A DNA stretch of 64,000 bases from Closterium sp. Naga37s-1 (Eukaryota > Streptophyta > Zygnematophyceae > Desmidiales > Closteriaceae). The position numbers and the translations under genes were made by a program. The stretch covers positions 7,446,501-7,510,500 of the forward strand of contig CANJKZ010000723.1 of NCBI GenBank assembly GCA_947471745.1, written 5' to 3'. Below, piece by piece: positions 30,801 to 41,526 of this stretch (within the stretch, counting starts at the first letter, position 1; every line of letters begins with the position of its first letter). Below the pieces are notes generated by a model. The model searched no databases. It had not been told where the DNA came from and saw only the letters and a program-made list of their open reading frames with translations.

Positions 30801-31010
30801 TGTTAGAATAGTAGATTAAGTGAACACTAGGGTTTGGGGTAGGAGGAGACTTGAGAGAGGCATATGTCGAGAGAGTTTAGCCAAAGAGGAAGAATTCACT
30901 ATTGAGCGAGGTACAAATAGTAAACAAAGCATGCAAAGAAGGTGCACCACCAACAGTTTATAATAACTACACTAACTACAGCTACAGGCAGTTACAGATA
31001 TATTCTAACA
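30801..31010 (-). repeat. 3' LTR of S3
   Basis: TGTTAGAAT…TTCTAACA, 210 bp. Confidence 0.9.
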
Positions 31011-32058
31011 CTCCCCCATAACTGCCTGCAGCAGAAGTTTGTGCAGCAACACATCCTGGATGGGTACACCACGAACAGAGAAAACAGCATCAGCAGGCAA
31101 GAGCAGTGGCAACCGGTGCAGTGGTGGTAGATTCAGCTACACCAACCCCTCAGCCAAGGTAGAAGCAACAAACAAAGGTGCATGTGGCGGCAGGTCGCCT
31201 GGAGAGCGGGTGCGTGCGGCGGCACCGTGCGGCGGCACAGTAGGGCTCAACGGCAGCACCTGCCGCTCAACAGCAGAAGACAGCAGAAGAAACAGCAGGT
31301 GGAGGCAGGGGCAGCAGCAGGAGGTGCCACGGTAGCAGCGGGCGACAGCTGCAGATGCCTAGCTGACTTCCGCTACCGTCTCACCCTCCCCCCCACGGCA
31401 GCACATGCGGCAGTGAGAGAGAGAGGAGGAGGGGCGGCTGCTGGCTCAGCAGAATCTCTCTCTCCACTCCATCACAATCTCCCCCATTCCCCTCACCCTC
31501 CCCCCGCAACCTCTTCCCCCCCTCACGGCGGACCCCGCTGAAGGGAGGGGAAGGACGGGCTGCAGGCAACTCACACCCGCCACCCCCACATCCCCCCCCC
31601 CCCACGGCGGAAGCTGCGGAAGGGAAGGGGGGGGCGGCGTTAGCTGCTGCTGGCGCTGGCGACGTCGCTGGCGCTCGCGCAGGTGCTGGCGACGGGCGCT
31701 GGTGCTGGCGCACACGACCGTGCGCGGGTGCGCACGGTCGTACGAAGCTGCGCGCAGCAATGCGCGGCCGTACGCAGCTGCGCACGGCTGCTGATGTGTT
31801 CGTGACAGAACGGGACGGGGCAGGCGATGCGCGCGACGAGCAGGGCGCAACGGGCGCGACGGGGAGACGAAACGAGGCCGCATCTGACGTCGTCGCGCAG
31901 CTCGCCGCCGAGACCGTTTTGACGGTCGCGACCGTTGCAACCATCGTAACTACGGCCGCGACGAGGGGCGTGACGAGCGCCATGAGCGGGGGGATACGTG
32001 GTGGGCCCATGGGGAAAAAAAAAAAACAGGTCTTAGGACGACCTAGCTCTTAATACCA

Positions 32059-32259
32059 TGTTAGAATAGTAGATTAAGTGAACACTAGGGTTTGGGGTAG
32101 GAGGAGACTTGAGAGAGGTATATGTCGAGAGAGTTTAGCCAAAGAGGAAGAATTCACTATTGAGCGAGGTACAAATAGTAAACAAAGCATGCAAAGAAGG
32201 TGCACCACCAACAGTTTATAATAACTACAGCTACGGGCAGTTACAGATATATTCTAACA
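32059..32259 (-). repeat. 5' LTR of S3
   Basis: TGTTAGAAT…TTCTAACA, 201 bp; lacks 9 bp near ACTACACTAACT that the other copy has. Confidence 0.9.
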
Positions 32260-32327
32260 GTCCCTTCGAGTGAAAAATCAAAAGTTGATTTCCTGGGGTG
32301 CGGAGATGCGCGGTCCGAAAAGAAAGA

Positions 32328-32343
32328 GGCTCTGAATACCAAG
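32328..32343 (-). promoter_or_regulatory. Primer binding site of the gypsy element
   Basis: The minus strand reads CTTGGTATTCAGAGCC next to the LTR, a one-base-insertion variant of the initiator-Met site. Confidence 0.65.
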
Positions 32344-32670
32344 TGTTACGGGTGCAATGAATCGAAGTAGCGAGAATTGCACTAAGGTGTCAAACGAGTA
32401 CAAAATGTGAGCGAAGGCATGAGCGAACATTTATACGCGAAACATGCAAACGGTAACGCGGTGCGTGCGAGCTAGCTAGTGCTACGCTGGCAGCGAGGCT
32501 CGGGCTAGTCCCGAAGCGTAGGCCGACATGGCCGGGCCAGCAGTGCGAGGTTTGGCAAAACAGTGCGCGCGAAGTTGGCGAAGTCCCGTTAGCAGTAACG
32601 GGCGAACAACAGCTGCTGCTGTACGCGATGTTGCAGGGTGCGCTAAGGAATATCGAGAAAATTCCTTACA
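32344..32670 (-). repeat. 5' LTR of the gypsy element
   Basis: 327 bp, same length as 25713-26039 with about seven substitutions. Confidence 0.92.
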
Positions 32671-33004
32671 TTGAGTCACATCTTTTACTGTACAGCTTCG
32701 CGAACTTGCGAGCAAGGATATGCAACTGCTTTGTTGAAAATTGAAATACGACCTACGTACCACCTGAAGAAAAACCCCGAGATCTCCTAACCTCTGCGCA
32801 TCCCTCCACCTCTCGTGTCGCATAACGACGATGGCTGGAGGGATACTGTCGGCGCCATTGTTTTAGCAGCTTGGGCACACACCGTTTCGTCTACTCGTCC
32901 GTGGTTGCTCCTTCGTACCCGTGTCCGCGGCGGCCTTCATTCGCGCGGCAGGTCGAGAGCGTGCGAGCTGCTCGTGCGAACTGTTCGTGTGAACCCGACC
33001 CAAG

Positions 33005-36000
33005 ATGGATGCTCGCTCGTTACTCGACGAGCTTATGGGCAAGGACCGAGATCTGCCGTTGGATCAAAAGAAACGCAAGCTGCGGTTCGACGATCCCGAG
33101 GTGCGTGGAGGGAGTAGGAGACGGCCGCGCGGAGAGCTACCACGTGTCACCCTTACGGTTGATTATTGGAATGTGATTGGACGGTCTATGCTTACCTTGA
33201 AAACAGCTCTTAATCGCAGCGAATCTGAGCGAAGCTGATCTGAACCTGGGCCTATATCTCCCGTCTTTTCTCCGCTGATCGACTCTTCTCTCGCACCACT
33301 CTCAGCCCCCATGCACCCTACCACCCCGCTTTGCCTTCTGCTGCCTCCTTCTCTTTCCTTTCTCTCCTTTTTCTCAATTGCGATTCTCCCGCTGCCCGCT
33401 CCACAGTACTCTTCCTTACTTCCAACCCCGTTCGCGCCTCCCCGCCCCCGATCCCGTCCCCATTTCTTTTTCCGATCTCAACGTCCCGCGTACCCCCTTC
33501 CCTCCCCCTTCTCCCCTCCCTCCGCCCCGCAGGTATGCCGCTACCATCTAGTCGCCTTCTGCCCGAACGATCTCTTTCCCAACACGCCATCCGACCTGGG
33601 CCCGTGCCCACCTCTGATTGAGGCGCCTCAATAGCCCCTTCCCCCCCCACTCTCCCCCCCTCACCCCCACCCCGCCTCCCCATACCTCCCTCCGCCCCGC
33701 AGGTATGCCGCTACCATCTAGTCGCCTTCTGCCCGAACGATCTCTTTCCCAACACGCGCTCCGACCTGGGCCCGTGCCCTCCTTTGAGGCGCCTCAATAA
33801 CCCCTCCCACCCCCCCCTTCCCCCCCCGCCACCCCGCCTCCCGCTCCCTCCCTCCCCTCGCAGGTATGCCGCTACCATCTAGTCGCCTTCTGCCCGAACG
33901 ATCTCTTTCCCAACACGCGCTCCGACCTGGGCCCGTGCCCGCGCGTGCACGACGACGCGCTGCGGGAGGAGTTTCTGGCGTCCACTAAGGTCGCGCAGTT
34001 CGAGGCGGAGCTGTTAGCTTACCTGGAGCGGCTTATAGCGGATCTCGAACGGTGAGCGGGTTAGTTGCGTGCACGAACACGAACAAGCACGCGAGCGAGC
34101 TTGCAAGCGAGCACGGTTTTTGGGCACGCGTGCATGAATGCTCAAGCTCCCTCACTCCCACTATCTTTGCCTTACTTTTCCCCTCCTCCCCCCTCCCTCC
34201 CCCTGCCCTCTCACTCCTCCACCCCCTTCTCCCTTCTCACACCCTTCACCTCCCCTCAATCCCCCCACTCTCCACCGACCCTCCTCCCCACCCCCTACCC
34301 GCCCCTCCCGCCCTTTTCCCCCGCGTGCGCTCTGCGCGGCAGCAAGATCAAGCGGTGCCACGAGCGCCTGGACAAGGAGCTGCCGGCGGGGCAGGGCGCG
34401 GCGGTGCACGCGGAGCGCATCAGCGCCATCGGCGCGCAGGTGCAGGCGCTGCTGCGCCAGGCGGAGCTGGAGGGCGAGCAGGGGCTCGTGGACCGCGCAC
34501 AGGCCACCATGGGGAAGGTGCGCGGAGGAAAGAAGGGTGGGGAGGGGACGAATGGAGGAGGGGCGGGGGAGAAACGGGGTGCTGAATTGACTGAAACAAA
34601 GCTGGAGGGCGAGCAGGGACTCGTGGACCGCGCCCAGGCCACCATGGGGAAGGTGCGGGGGCGAGGCGGGCGGAGGATAGGGGGGCGGGCGGGGAGGGAG
34701 GGAGAGGGGACGGTTGGGTTGACTGGGAAAGGGATGGAGGGCGAGCAGGGACTCGTGGACTGGGCGCAGGCCACCATGGGGAAGATGCGGAGGGGGGGCA
34801 GGGGGGGGGGGCGGGGGGGATGGGAAGACAGACAAGGGACGGATAGAATTGACTGTGAAAAAGCTGGAGGGCGAGCGTGGGCTTGTGGACCGCGCCCAGG
34901 CCACCATGGGGAAGATGCGGAGGGTTGGGGAGGTGGTGAGGGCAGGGGGGGCCGAGGGAGGGAAAGGTTGCCGAGTCGACGGTAGAAAAGCTTGAGGTCA
35001 CGCAGGACGACTTGTGGACAGGGCGCAGACCACCATTGGGGGAGGGGGGGGAGGTTAGGGGGGTGGAGGAGGGGGAGAGAGAGGGGGAGAGGGGGAGGGT
35101 GGAGAGCGGTGGCGAAGCTTTGGTTTGGTTTGATTGCCCTGCAGGCGAGGAAGCTTCAGAGGAGGAAACAGGTTACTGCAGAGGTTGCCGCATGACTTTG
35201 TGATGTGTAGGTTACTGCAGTTCGGCTGTGAGTAACAAGGGCCGTAGGAATCATATAGAGCACCTTGCTATCAGCAGGCCCGGTCTTATAAGCCGTTTCC
35301 CTGCGCCTGCACCTCCCTGCCACCTCCCTAAACTCTCTTTCAGCTCCCTTCAACCCTTTTCAACCGTCTTCAACCCCAATCACCTCACGCCCATACCTTC
35401 CTTCAACGATTGTGTAGGTGGATGCACTGAACCGAGAGAAGGAGGCTCTCCTGCGCTCGCCAGTGGCAGACCCAATCGCTTCCTCCGTCATTCAAAAGGA
35501 GAAGCGCCTGCAGGTACCGTTGCTTCTGCTGCTCCCGTTGCTTGCCGCTGTGCCGCTGTGCTGCTGCTGCTGCTACGCACTGCCTGCTGTTCCCTGGGGT
35601 GGGGGATACTCCAGTCTTTGCTGGGGGATACTCCAGGGTGGGGTCACTTATTCAGGACGAGAACCGTCTGGAGTAGCTTCTCTCGTCTTTGCTCTTCACA
35701 ACAACGCTCACTGGTTTCTACTGCGCCAGAATTCTCAAAAACCAGCTCGCTCACTGGTTTCTAGTGCGCCACTGACTATGGGCGTGTGTGCGGTGCCATG
35801 CCGTGCTATGGCCAGAGACACTCATTCTTGGATTCAAACAGTTGCAATGTTTACCTGTTGCGTGCTGGTTGGATTTTGCGGTTGGTGGTGTTGGTGGGTG
35901 GGTGGGTGCATGCGTGCCTGGGTGCGTGCATTTTGTTATTGTGCGCGCGCGTGGGTGCACGGGTGTGTGCGTGTGTTGGCATGTGTGCATGTTTGCATGC

Positions 36001-37640
36001 GTGTGTGCATGGGAGCAGGTGTGTGAGGTGTGTGGAGCCATGCAAGCCAACACAGACACGGAGAAGCGACTGGCCTCACACCTCGACGGCAAGCAACACC
36101 TTGTACGTGCTGCTGCTGCTGCTGCTGCTGCTGCTACATGACGAGGATATAGCAGGGCTATGAGTCACTTTTATTCTCAAAGGCATGGCTATTACCAGTT
36201 GGGTTGGAGGTTAAAGACTTCCTTGTAATCCACGTCCCCTCTCCTCTCCTCTCCTTGCCTTTCTGCCCTCTTTTCTCCTCACCCCTCTTCTCATCACTTC
36301 TCTTCCCGTCTCCTCTCCTCTCCTCTCCTCGCATGTGTCCATGTTTCTTTTTCCCTCTCCCTTGTATCCACTGGCAGGGCTACGCTAGGATCCGCGAGAC
36401 AGCAGAGATGCTGAGGAAGAAGAGGGAGGAGGAGAGGGAGAAGAGGCGGACGCAGATGGGGTTGAATGATGCAGTCGAGGGTAGGGGGGAGCGGCAGGAG
36501 GAGGGCAAGGAGGGCAAGGAAGGCAGCCAAGGGCGACCCGAGGTATGGCAATGTGACTGGCAATCGAGGTTCAGCTTTGGAGTCTGGCGTTTGCTCTGCT
36601 CCCCTCCCTCTTTCCCTACCTCCCTCCCCTCCTTCCTTCGCCATCCCCCCTCCCTTTTACCCCAAGCACCGTCTCTGTCCCCTTCACCACATTCATTGCA
36701 GTTTTCAGGGCAGCAGGCTTTGACCTTCAATATCATGCGTTGCCCTGTGCTGCCCTGTGCTGCGATTCCCTCCAGGTGAACGGGGAGCAAGTCGCAAGGG
36801 GCAAGGGTCGTGACGATCGGAGAAGGTAAGCTTCTCTCTCCTTGTGTCCGTGTCTCTCTGTCTGTCCGTGCCTTTCCCTCATAAGAGAAGGTGACTTTTT
36901 TTCTCCTTGTGCCCATGTCTGTCTGTCTGTCTGTGCCTTTACCTTGTCCCTTCCCGCTGTGGCCATCCCATGTGCATAAGACACACCTCTCTAGCATTCT
37001 CACTCACATGCTGACTCACGTCGCTGCTCACACAGATGCTCTCATGCCGGTTCATACTCCTGCCTGTACACTATACATAGTTCCGCTCATCTGCATGGCC
37101 TCTCTATCCTGCTTCTCTGACCTCTTCACCTTGCCTCATCTGCTGTTGCCTCGTGGTGCTGCTATTGCTGCTGCCGGCGCCGCTGCCGCTGCCGCTGCCG
37201 ATACGTGCAGTGGAAGCAGGGAGACAAGTGCTGAACGTGAGCGGAAACGACCCAGGGACGAAAAGGCTGGAGGTCGGTATTCGGAGAGAGACAGGGATAG
37301 GGAGAGGGAAAGGGAGAGAGACAGGGAGAGGGAGAGGGAAAGGGAGCGAGACAGGGAGAGGGACCGTGACATTGATCGGAATAGAGATCGGGAAAGGGAC
37401 AGAGAAGTTCGGGAGAGGGATAGGGACAGGGAACGGGATAGGGACAGGGATAGGGACAGGGACAGGGACAGAGATAGGGACAGGGAGAGGGAGAGGGAGA
37501 GGGACAGAGATAGGGATTGGGGCAGGGATAGGGATCTGGACAGGAACAGGGAGCCGGGCAGACAGAGAGAGAGGGGGAGGGAGAGAGAGAGGGACAGGGA
37601 CATTAGAGAGAGAGAAAGAGATCGGGACAGAGACAGATAG
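33005..37640 (+). CDS. LUC7-like U1 snRNP splicing factor
   Basis: Eight exons join in frame into about 427 aa: 33005-33100, 33864-34051, 34343-34517, 35418-35513, 36019-36102, 36378-36542, 36776-36825, 37211-37640. The start MDARSLLDELMGKDRD is the LUC7 N-terminus. Exon 2 encodes the first zinc finger (V-C-R-Y-H-L-V-A-F-C-P … G-P-C-P-R-V-H-D, residues about 33-65). A helical segment follows, then the second finger C-E-V-C-x15-H-x5-H (residues about 187-212) and GYARIRE. The tail (from about 285) is an Arg-Glu/Arg-Asp repeat domain of about 140 residues. LUC7 proteins bind U1 snRNP and help choose 5' splice sites in the nucleus. Exons 2 and 3 have decayed tandem copies in the flanking introns. 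Confidence 0.92.
33533..33790 (+). repeat. Two tandem copies of the LUC7 exon 2 start, in intron 1
   Basis: CAG plus about 80 bp of the exon 2 start recur at 33533 and 33703, before the real exon at 33864 (spacing 170 and 161 bp). Both keep the acceptor AG and run to CCCGTGCCC, then diverge into GAGGCGCCTCAATA and a pyrimidine tract. Use of either acceptor would give a stop soon after. Confidence 0.9.
34602..35041 (+). repeat. Four tandem copies of the LUC7 exon 3 end, in intron 3
   Basis: About 51 bp ending the exon (CTGGAGGGCGAGCAG … ATGGGGAAG) recurs at 34602, 34734, 34864 and about 34990, at a spacing of 126-135 bp from the true exon end (34467-34517). The first copy keeps the GT donor; the next two have AT in its place; the last is more degraded. 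Decay increases with distance. Confidence 0.9.
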
Positions 37641-38413
37641 TGAAACTGGTAATGGGGACAGCATTGATTGGTTTTTGCAGAAATCGTGAAGTGGAAGGGA
37701 AGGGACTCAGTATTGAGTCGAATGCTTGGAGATCATAGATGTGGATTGATAATAACTGTACATTTAACAGTCTTCTCAAACACCACACCAACTTATTCGT
37801 CGGCCCAAATCCATTGTGACAGATGCCCTCGTGCCAAGGGTTTTTATCACACAACTCTTAGCAAGGAATATTCTATGTGGCAGGAAATTTTATGTACGGC
37901 TTCGCGTACAACCCAAACTCTTGGAAGTTTCTATCGAAAACAAAAACGGTTCCTTTTGGCGAAAAAGAAACCGTCAAAACGCTTACGCGCTCTAACGTAC
38001 ATCTGGTCCTCTCCGTCAAACCCCCACTCAGTAAAACCAACCAAGCCTACACCAACATTTGGTCAACGGGGTCAAACGCGAATGGTGGTTCGGGGTACTA
38101 AGAAATCAATGCCGTGCCGTGGCTCCTGCTTTGCCAGAACCTACTTCCTTCGCGCCTCCAGGTGCTTGTAGTAGGATCGCCAGGGCTGGTACAAATCCCC
38201 ATGCTCGGCCTTGCATTCTCCAAAAAAAATAAGGGTTCTAATCTCTCCGTTTCTGTATAGTAGGCAACGCCCAGGGACCACCAGACACCTCCCTTTCCTC
38301 GTTCTGGTGCGTTGCAAGTCAGGCGTAGATAGATACGCACTCCCTTGCGTATCCGTCCACCGATCCTTCCAGCCTCAGCCTTTGGCCATTCCTCGCTTCA
38401 TCCACTTCATCCG
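37641..38413. other. Intergenic, no gene recognised
   Basis: 3' flank of the LUC7-like gene and 5' flank of the F-box/LRR gene. No repeat, promoter element or RNA gene could be assigned with confidence. Confidence 0.5.
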
Positions 38414-40732
38414 ATGAAGTCCATGGACGAATCGCGCAGCCGCTGCATAATGATAACACCACAGCCGGCGCCTCGCGTCACAATCCGTTGCAATCCGTCG
38501 GATCGTACGCGGCCTGCCACTGCGTCGAATCGTACGGCTGGCGCTGCTTGCATCGCGTGTTCGCCGTGCGACATTGATCGGCTGCCAGATGCCGTCTTGC
38601 TGAATATCATCCACCACGTCATCACCAGCAGTAGCGGCAGCAGCAGCAGCAGCGGCAGCGGCAGCTGCGGCAACAGCAGCGGCAGCTCCCGTTCTTCGAC
38701 CACCACCACCAGCAGCAGCAGCAGCAGCAGCAGCAACTGCGAAGCCGTAGATGGAGCGACGACGACCGCAATCGATGCAAGCACTGCTTGTAGCTCAGAT
38801 GCAAGTGATCATAGCAGCACCGCCGGTCCATGTTCAACAGCGTCATGCCCTAACGCCATGACCATCACCACCCGCGATCGGTGGGGAAATAAGCAACAGC
38901 AGCTGCTGCCATGCAAGGACCCTACATGCTCCTGCGGCAAGGCAAAGAGCTCCGCCGTCGCCCCCACCCCCCCGCTGCTCACCTGCGCACTCGTCTCCCG
39001 CCGCTGGCTGCGCCTCTCCGCGCTTCTCCCCCGCGCCATCACTGTCCCCCCCGGCCTCCTCTTATGCCCCCGCGCGCTCCTGCGCACACTCTCCGCGTTC
39101 CCCCACCTGCGTGCCCTCACGCTACACGGGGACTGCTGCGGTCGCAGCAGCAGCCGCTACAGCAGCAGAAACACCAGCAGCAGCACCGGCATCAGCAGCA
39201 GGGGGACCATTAGTGATTGGCTGATCGCTCGCCTGGCAACGCTGCTGCCGCAGCTGACGTCACTGTCGCTCGTTGGCGTTGCGGCGATCCCAAGGCTCTC
39301 CCCATTGGCGCCCTCCCTGCTGTGCTTAGAGGTCCGCGGCGCAGGGGAAGGGGTAACGCATCTCCCCGGAAAATACCTAGGGCAGCTGACGTGTCTGCAG
39401 GAGCTGATTTTGAGGGATTGCTTGGCGCTGCGGCAGCTTCCTGCGTCGCTAGCGCTGTTGCCGTCGCTGCAGCGGATTCGCGTGGAGGGATGCTATTCCG
39501 TGATGCTTGATGCTTGGACAGTCAAACCCAGGGATGAATCGGCAGCTGTGCCTTCCAAGAGAGAGGGTGGGAAGAAGAGAGAGGAGGGGGGAGGGCGACG
39601 GGATGACATGGAACGTGAGCATGGTGGGGACGTGGTTGATGTGGTGGGGTCGGGGGGTGCACGTGATGGGGAGGATGTGGAGGCGAGCTACGATGGGCAG
39701 CAGCAACTGCCTCTGCCGCCTCAGTGGCGAAGGCGACAGCGGCGGCAACGGAAGAAGCTCCACCACAGCCAAGAGAAGGCTCGGCAGCAGCAGCAGCAGC
39801 AGCAGCAGGCGTCACAGGTTGTTCGTCAGAGTAATCTTCAGAGTAATCAGGGTGGTGTCGCCGCTCTCACTGCAGCAGCACAGCCACGCCAGCCCCTCTT
39901 CTTTTCCAAGCTGCAACATCTCGAGCTTGCTGACGTGTCAGCACTGCATCACCTGCCACGTGGCATTCTCCAGCACCACTCGCTCAAGCACCTCGTGCTG
40001 GACGGCTACTCAGGCGCCTCCCTTTCTGCTGCTTGCAGCATAAACTCGAAGTCAACCGAGTCAACCAAGTCAATGCTTGAATCCCCCATCCACATGCCCA
40101 GCCTGCGTCATCTGGAACTTCGCAACCTTCCAAAACTTTCTCAGCTGCCCGAATGCCTTTCGCTGTCCGCCGCCTGCCCGTCCCTCACCATCCTCTCCAT
40201 CCAGGGCTGCCCACGCTTCTCTTCACTCCCCACTCCTCCTCCCAGCCTGCACACCTTAAAGCTCTGCAATCTTCCCAACCTGACATCCATCTGCCATCCA
40301 CTGCACACCCACTGCCCATTGCTCTCTGTACTCGTTATAGACCAATGCGCCAGCCTCCATACTGTGCCGTGCTTCCCTTCGCGTAGCTTGTCCCACCTGG
40401 AGATTCGCAACCTCCCAAATCTCACAGCACTCACAACCCCTTCCTCGCTCCTCAACCCCTCCTCCTCCTCCCCCTCCTCTCGCCTCTCCATCCTTTCGAT
40501 CCAGAGCTGTCCTCTCCTTGCTATAAACGCCTCTACACGCACCCCCTTGGTCTTCAACTTTCCAAGCCTGAGGGAGTTATGGTTACAGGACCTTCCTTCG
40601 CTGCACGAGCTACCGCCCTCCTTCTCCTGCCTCTCCTCCCTGCACCGTTTGGTCATCGCCCGCTGCCATGGGCTCAACTCACTCCCTGATTGCCTGCCAG
40701 AGCCCCCTTGCTGCGCGATCTTGCCCTCGTGA
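38414..40732 (+). CDS. F-box / leucine-rich repeat protein
   Basis: Single long exon from ATG 38414 (the upstream in-frame TTG at 38345 is unlikely as a eukaryotic start), about 772 codons. An F-box-like motif is split by a Ser/Gly/Thr tract: DIDRLPDAVLLNIIHHV (about residues 53-69) and CALVSRRWLRLSALLP (about 190-205). At least ten leucine-rich repeats follow, of plant LxxLxLxxLPxLxxLP type, for example LQELILRDCLALRQLP and LRHLELRNLPKLSQLP, with a hydrophilic Gln-rich insertion around 39530-39850. No kinase, NB-ARC or membrane segment. F-box proteins are substrate receptors of SCF ubiquitin ligases; that role is inferred. The frame ends at TGA 40730-40732, probably through a 1-nt loss in the C-run at 40703-40707. 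Confidence 0.72.
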   Translation: MKSMDESRSRCIMITPQPAPRVTIRCNPSDRTRPATASNRTAGAACIACSPCDIDRLPDAVLLNIIHHVITSSSGSSSSSGSGSCGNSSGSSRSSTTTTSSSSSSSSNCEAVDGATTTAIDASTACSSDASDHSSTAGPCSTASCPNAMTITTRDRWGNKQQQLLPCKDPTCSCGKAKSSAVAPTPPLLTCALVSRRWLRLSALLPRAITVPPGLLLCPRALLRTLSAFPHLRALTLHGDCCGRSSSRYSSRNTSSSTGISSRGTISDWLIARLATLLPQLTSLSLVGVAAIPRLSPLAPSLLCLEVRGAGEGVTHLPGKYLGQLTCLQELILRDCLALRQLPASLALLPSLQRIRVEGCYSVMLDAWTVKPRDESAAVPSKREGGKKREEGGGRRDDMEREHGGDVVDVVGSGGARDGEDVEASYDGQQQLPLPPQWRRRQRRQRKKLHHSQEKARQQQQQQQQASQVVRQSNLQSNQGGVAALTAAAQPRQPLFFSKLQHLELADVSALHHLPRGILQHHSLKHLVLDGYSGASLSAACSINSKSTESTKSMLESPIHMPSLRHLELRNLPKLSQLPECLSLSAACPSLTILSIQGCPRFSSLPTPPPSLHTLKLCNLPNLTSICHPLHTHCPLLSVLVIDQCASLHTVPCFPSRSLSHLEIRNLPNLTALTTPSSLLNPSSSSPSSRLSILSIQSCPLLAINASTRTPLVFNFPSLRELWLQDLPSLHELPPSFSCLSSLHRLVIARCHGLNSLPDCLPEPPCCAILPS

Positions 40733-41526
40733 TGAACCGCAACCTCATCGTCCCGAAAGGTTTCCTGTCGCAGCTGCACTAGGTGCGTTGACTGGTGGTG
40801 CATCGGGGGTGGGAGAATAAGACCTTGATCGTGCATCTCGGGCAGGTGAGGTCAAGTTTTGGGCTGCCCCCACGGGTGAAAGAGCTTCACACAGATGACT
40901 TTGGCAGCGACGTGTTTCGGCTGCATGAGCTGGAGAGACTAGAGGTGAGTGCGGGGAACCTCGCAAAATTCAGTATCCGCGAGATTAGGGTTTTGGAGGA
41001 GCTGGTGAAGGGTAGCGGGGAAGGTGGGAGAAGGGATGCAGAGGAAGGGGAGGGGAGTGACGGTTCTGATGTGAAGTGTTGCGAGGGTGGGAGACGCATG
41101 GCAGCAAGCGAGAAGCATGGCAGCAAACATTTCCTGCCCTGCTTGCAACGGCTGTCCCTTGCTAACTGCGAGGTTGGCCCTCGCTTCCCTCCCTGGGTGC
41201 GCCACCTCACGTCCTTGCAGCACCTCTCGCTCACCCACATCCACCGACATAGACTGTTTTGCTGCGCGTCAGAGCAAGCCAAAGAGCCTCGCCAATTGCA
41301 GCGCCTGCTCAAAGCTTATGTGCAGGAGGAGGAGCATTGGGAGAATCTCGCGTCGCTGCAACGGGTTGACAGATGTGCGTGCTGCCCATTGGTTGTACCT
41401 TCGGAATGGCAGCCTCTTGTGCGTGTGGTTAATGCAGCAACAGCAGAGGCAGAGGCGTGTGGAGGTGATGTGATTCGACGAGCAGGATTTGTGCTTGGAG
41501 ACTTGGGAGGTCCCAATGGGCCATGA
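40733..41526 (+). pseudogene. Displaced 3' part of the F-box/LRR gene
   Basis: The same LRR style continues in another frame: directly after the C-run a third frame reads LLRDLALVMNRNLIVPKGF, and from about 40850 a further frame reads GLPPRVKELHTDDF, LPCLQRLSLANCEVG and LTSLQHLSLTHIH, to a stop at 41524-41526. Either an unrecognised intron (a candidate acceptor CAG at about 40846) plus an indel, or true decay, separates it from the main frame. A second, independent gene is less likely. Confidence 0.5.

Larger units (their letters stand above)
30801..32259 (-). mobile_element. Short non-autonomous LTR retrotransposon nested in the gypsy leader (element S3)
   Basis: 1,459 bp with terminal repeats at 30801-31010 (210 bp) and 32059-32259 (201 bp), which differ by one 9-bp indel and about two substitutions. 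Target duplication GTCCC (30796-30800 and 32260-32264). The minus-strand primer site TGGTATTAAGAGC is at 32046-32058 and a purine tract adjoins 31011. No protein domain. Interior and LTR segments match S1 (for example 31104-31123 against 5018-5037; AAGGTGCACCACCAA in both LTRs), so S1 and S3 belong to one family. Confidence 0.92.
25713..32670 (-). mobile_element. Ty3/gypsy chromovirus-type LTR retrotransposon, decayed
   Basis: LTRs of 327 bp at both ends and the order Gag-protease-RT-RNase H-integrase-chromodomain on the minus strand identify a Ty3/gypsy chromovirus. The LTRs differ at about seven positions (about 2%). The coding region has several in-frame stops and at least one frameshift, and two catalytic residues are altered. 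GAGTC lies directly outside the left LTR and 2 bp outside the right LTR, a possible but imperfect target duplication. The element hosts the nested short LTR element S3 in its leader (30801-32259). Confidence 0.92.

Noticed and set aside
34420..35001. Minus-strand Pro/Ser-rich frames
   Set aside because: Antisense of the tandem LUC7 exon 3 copies and G-rich intron; the repeats explain them.
37136..37664. Minus-strand Ser/Leu and Pro/Val repeat frames
   Set aside because: Antisense shadows of the Arg-Glu/Arg-Asp repeat exon of the LUC7-like gene.
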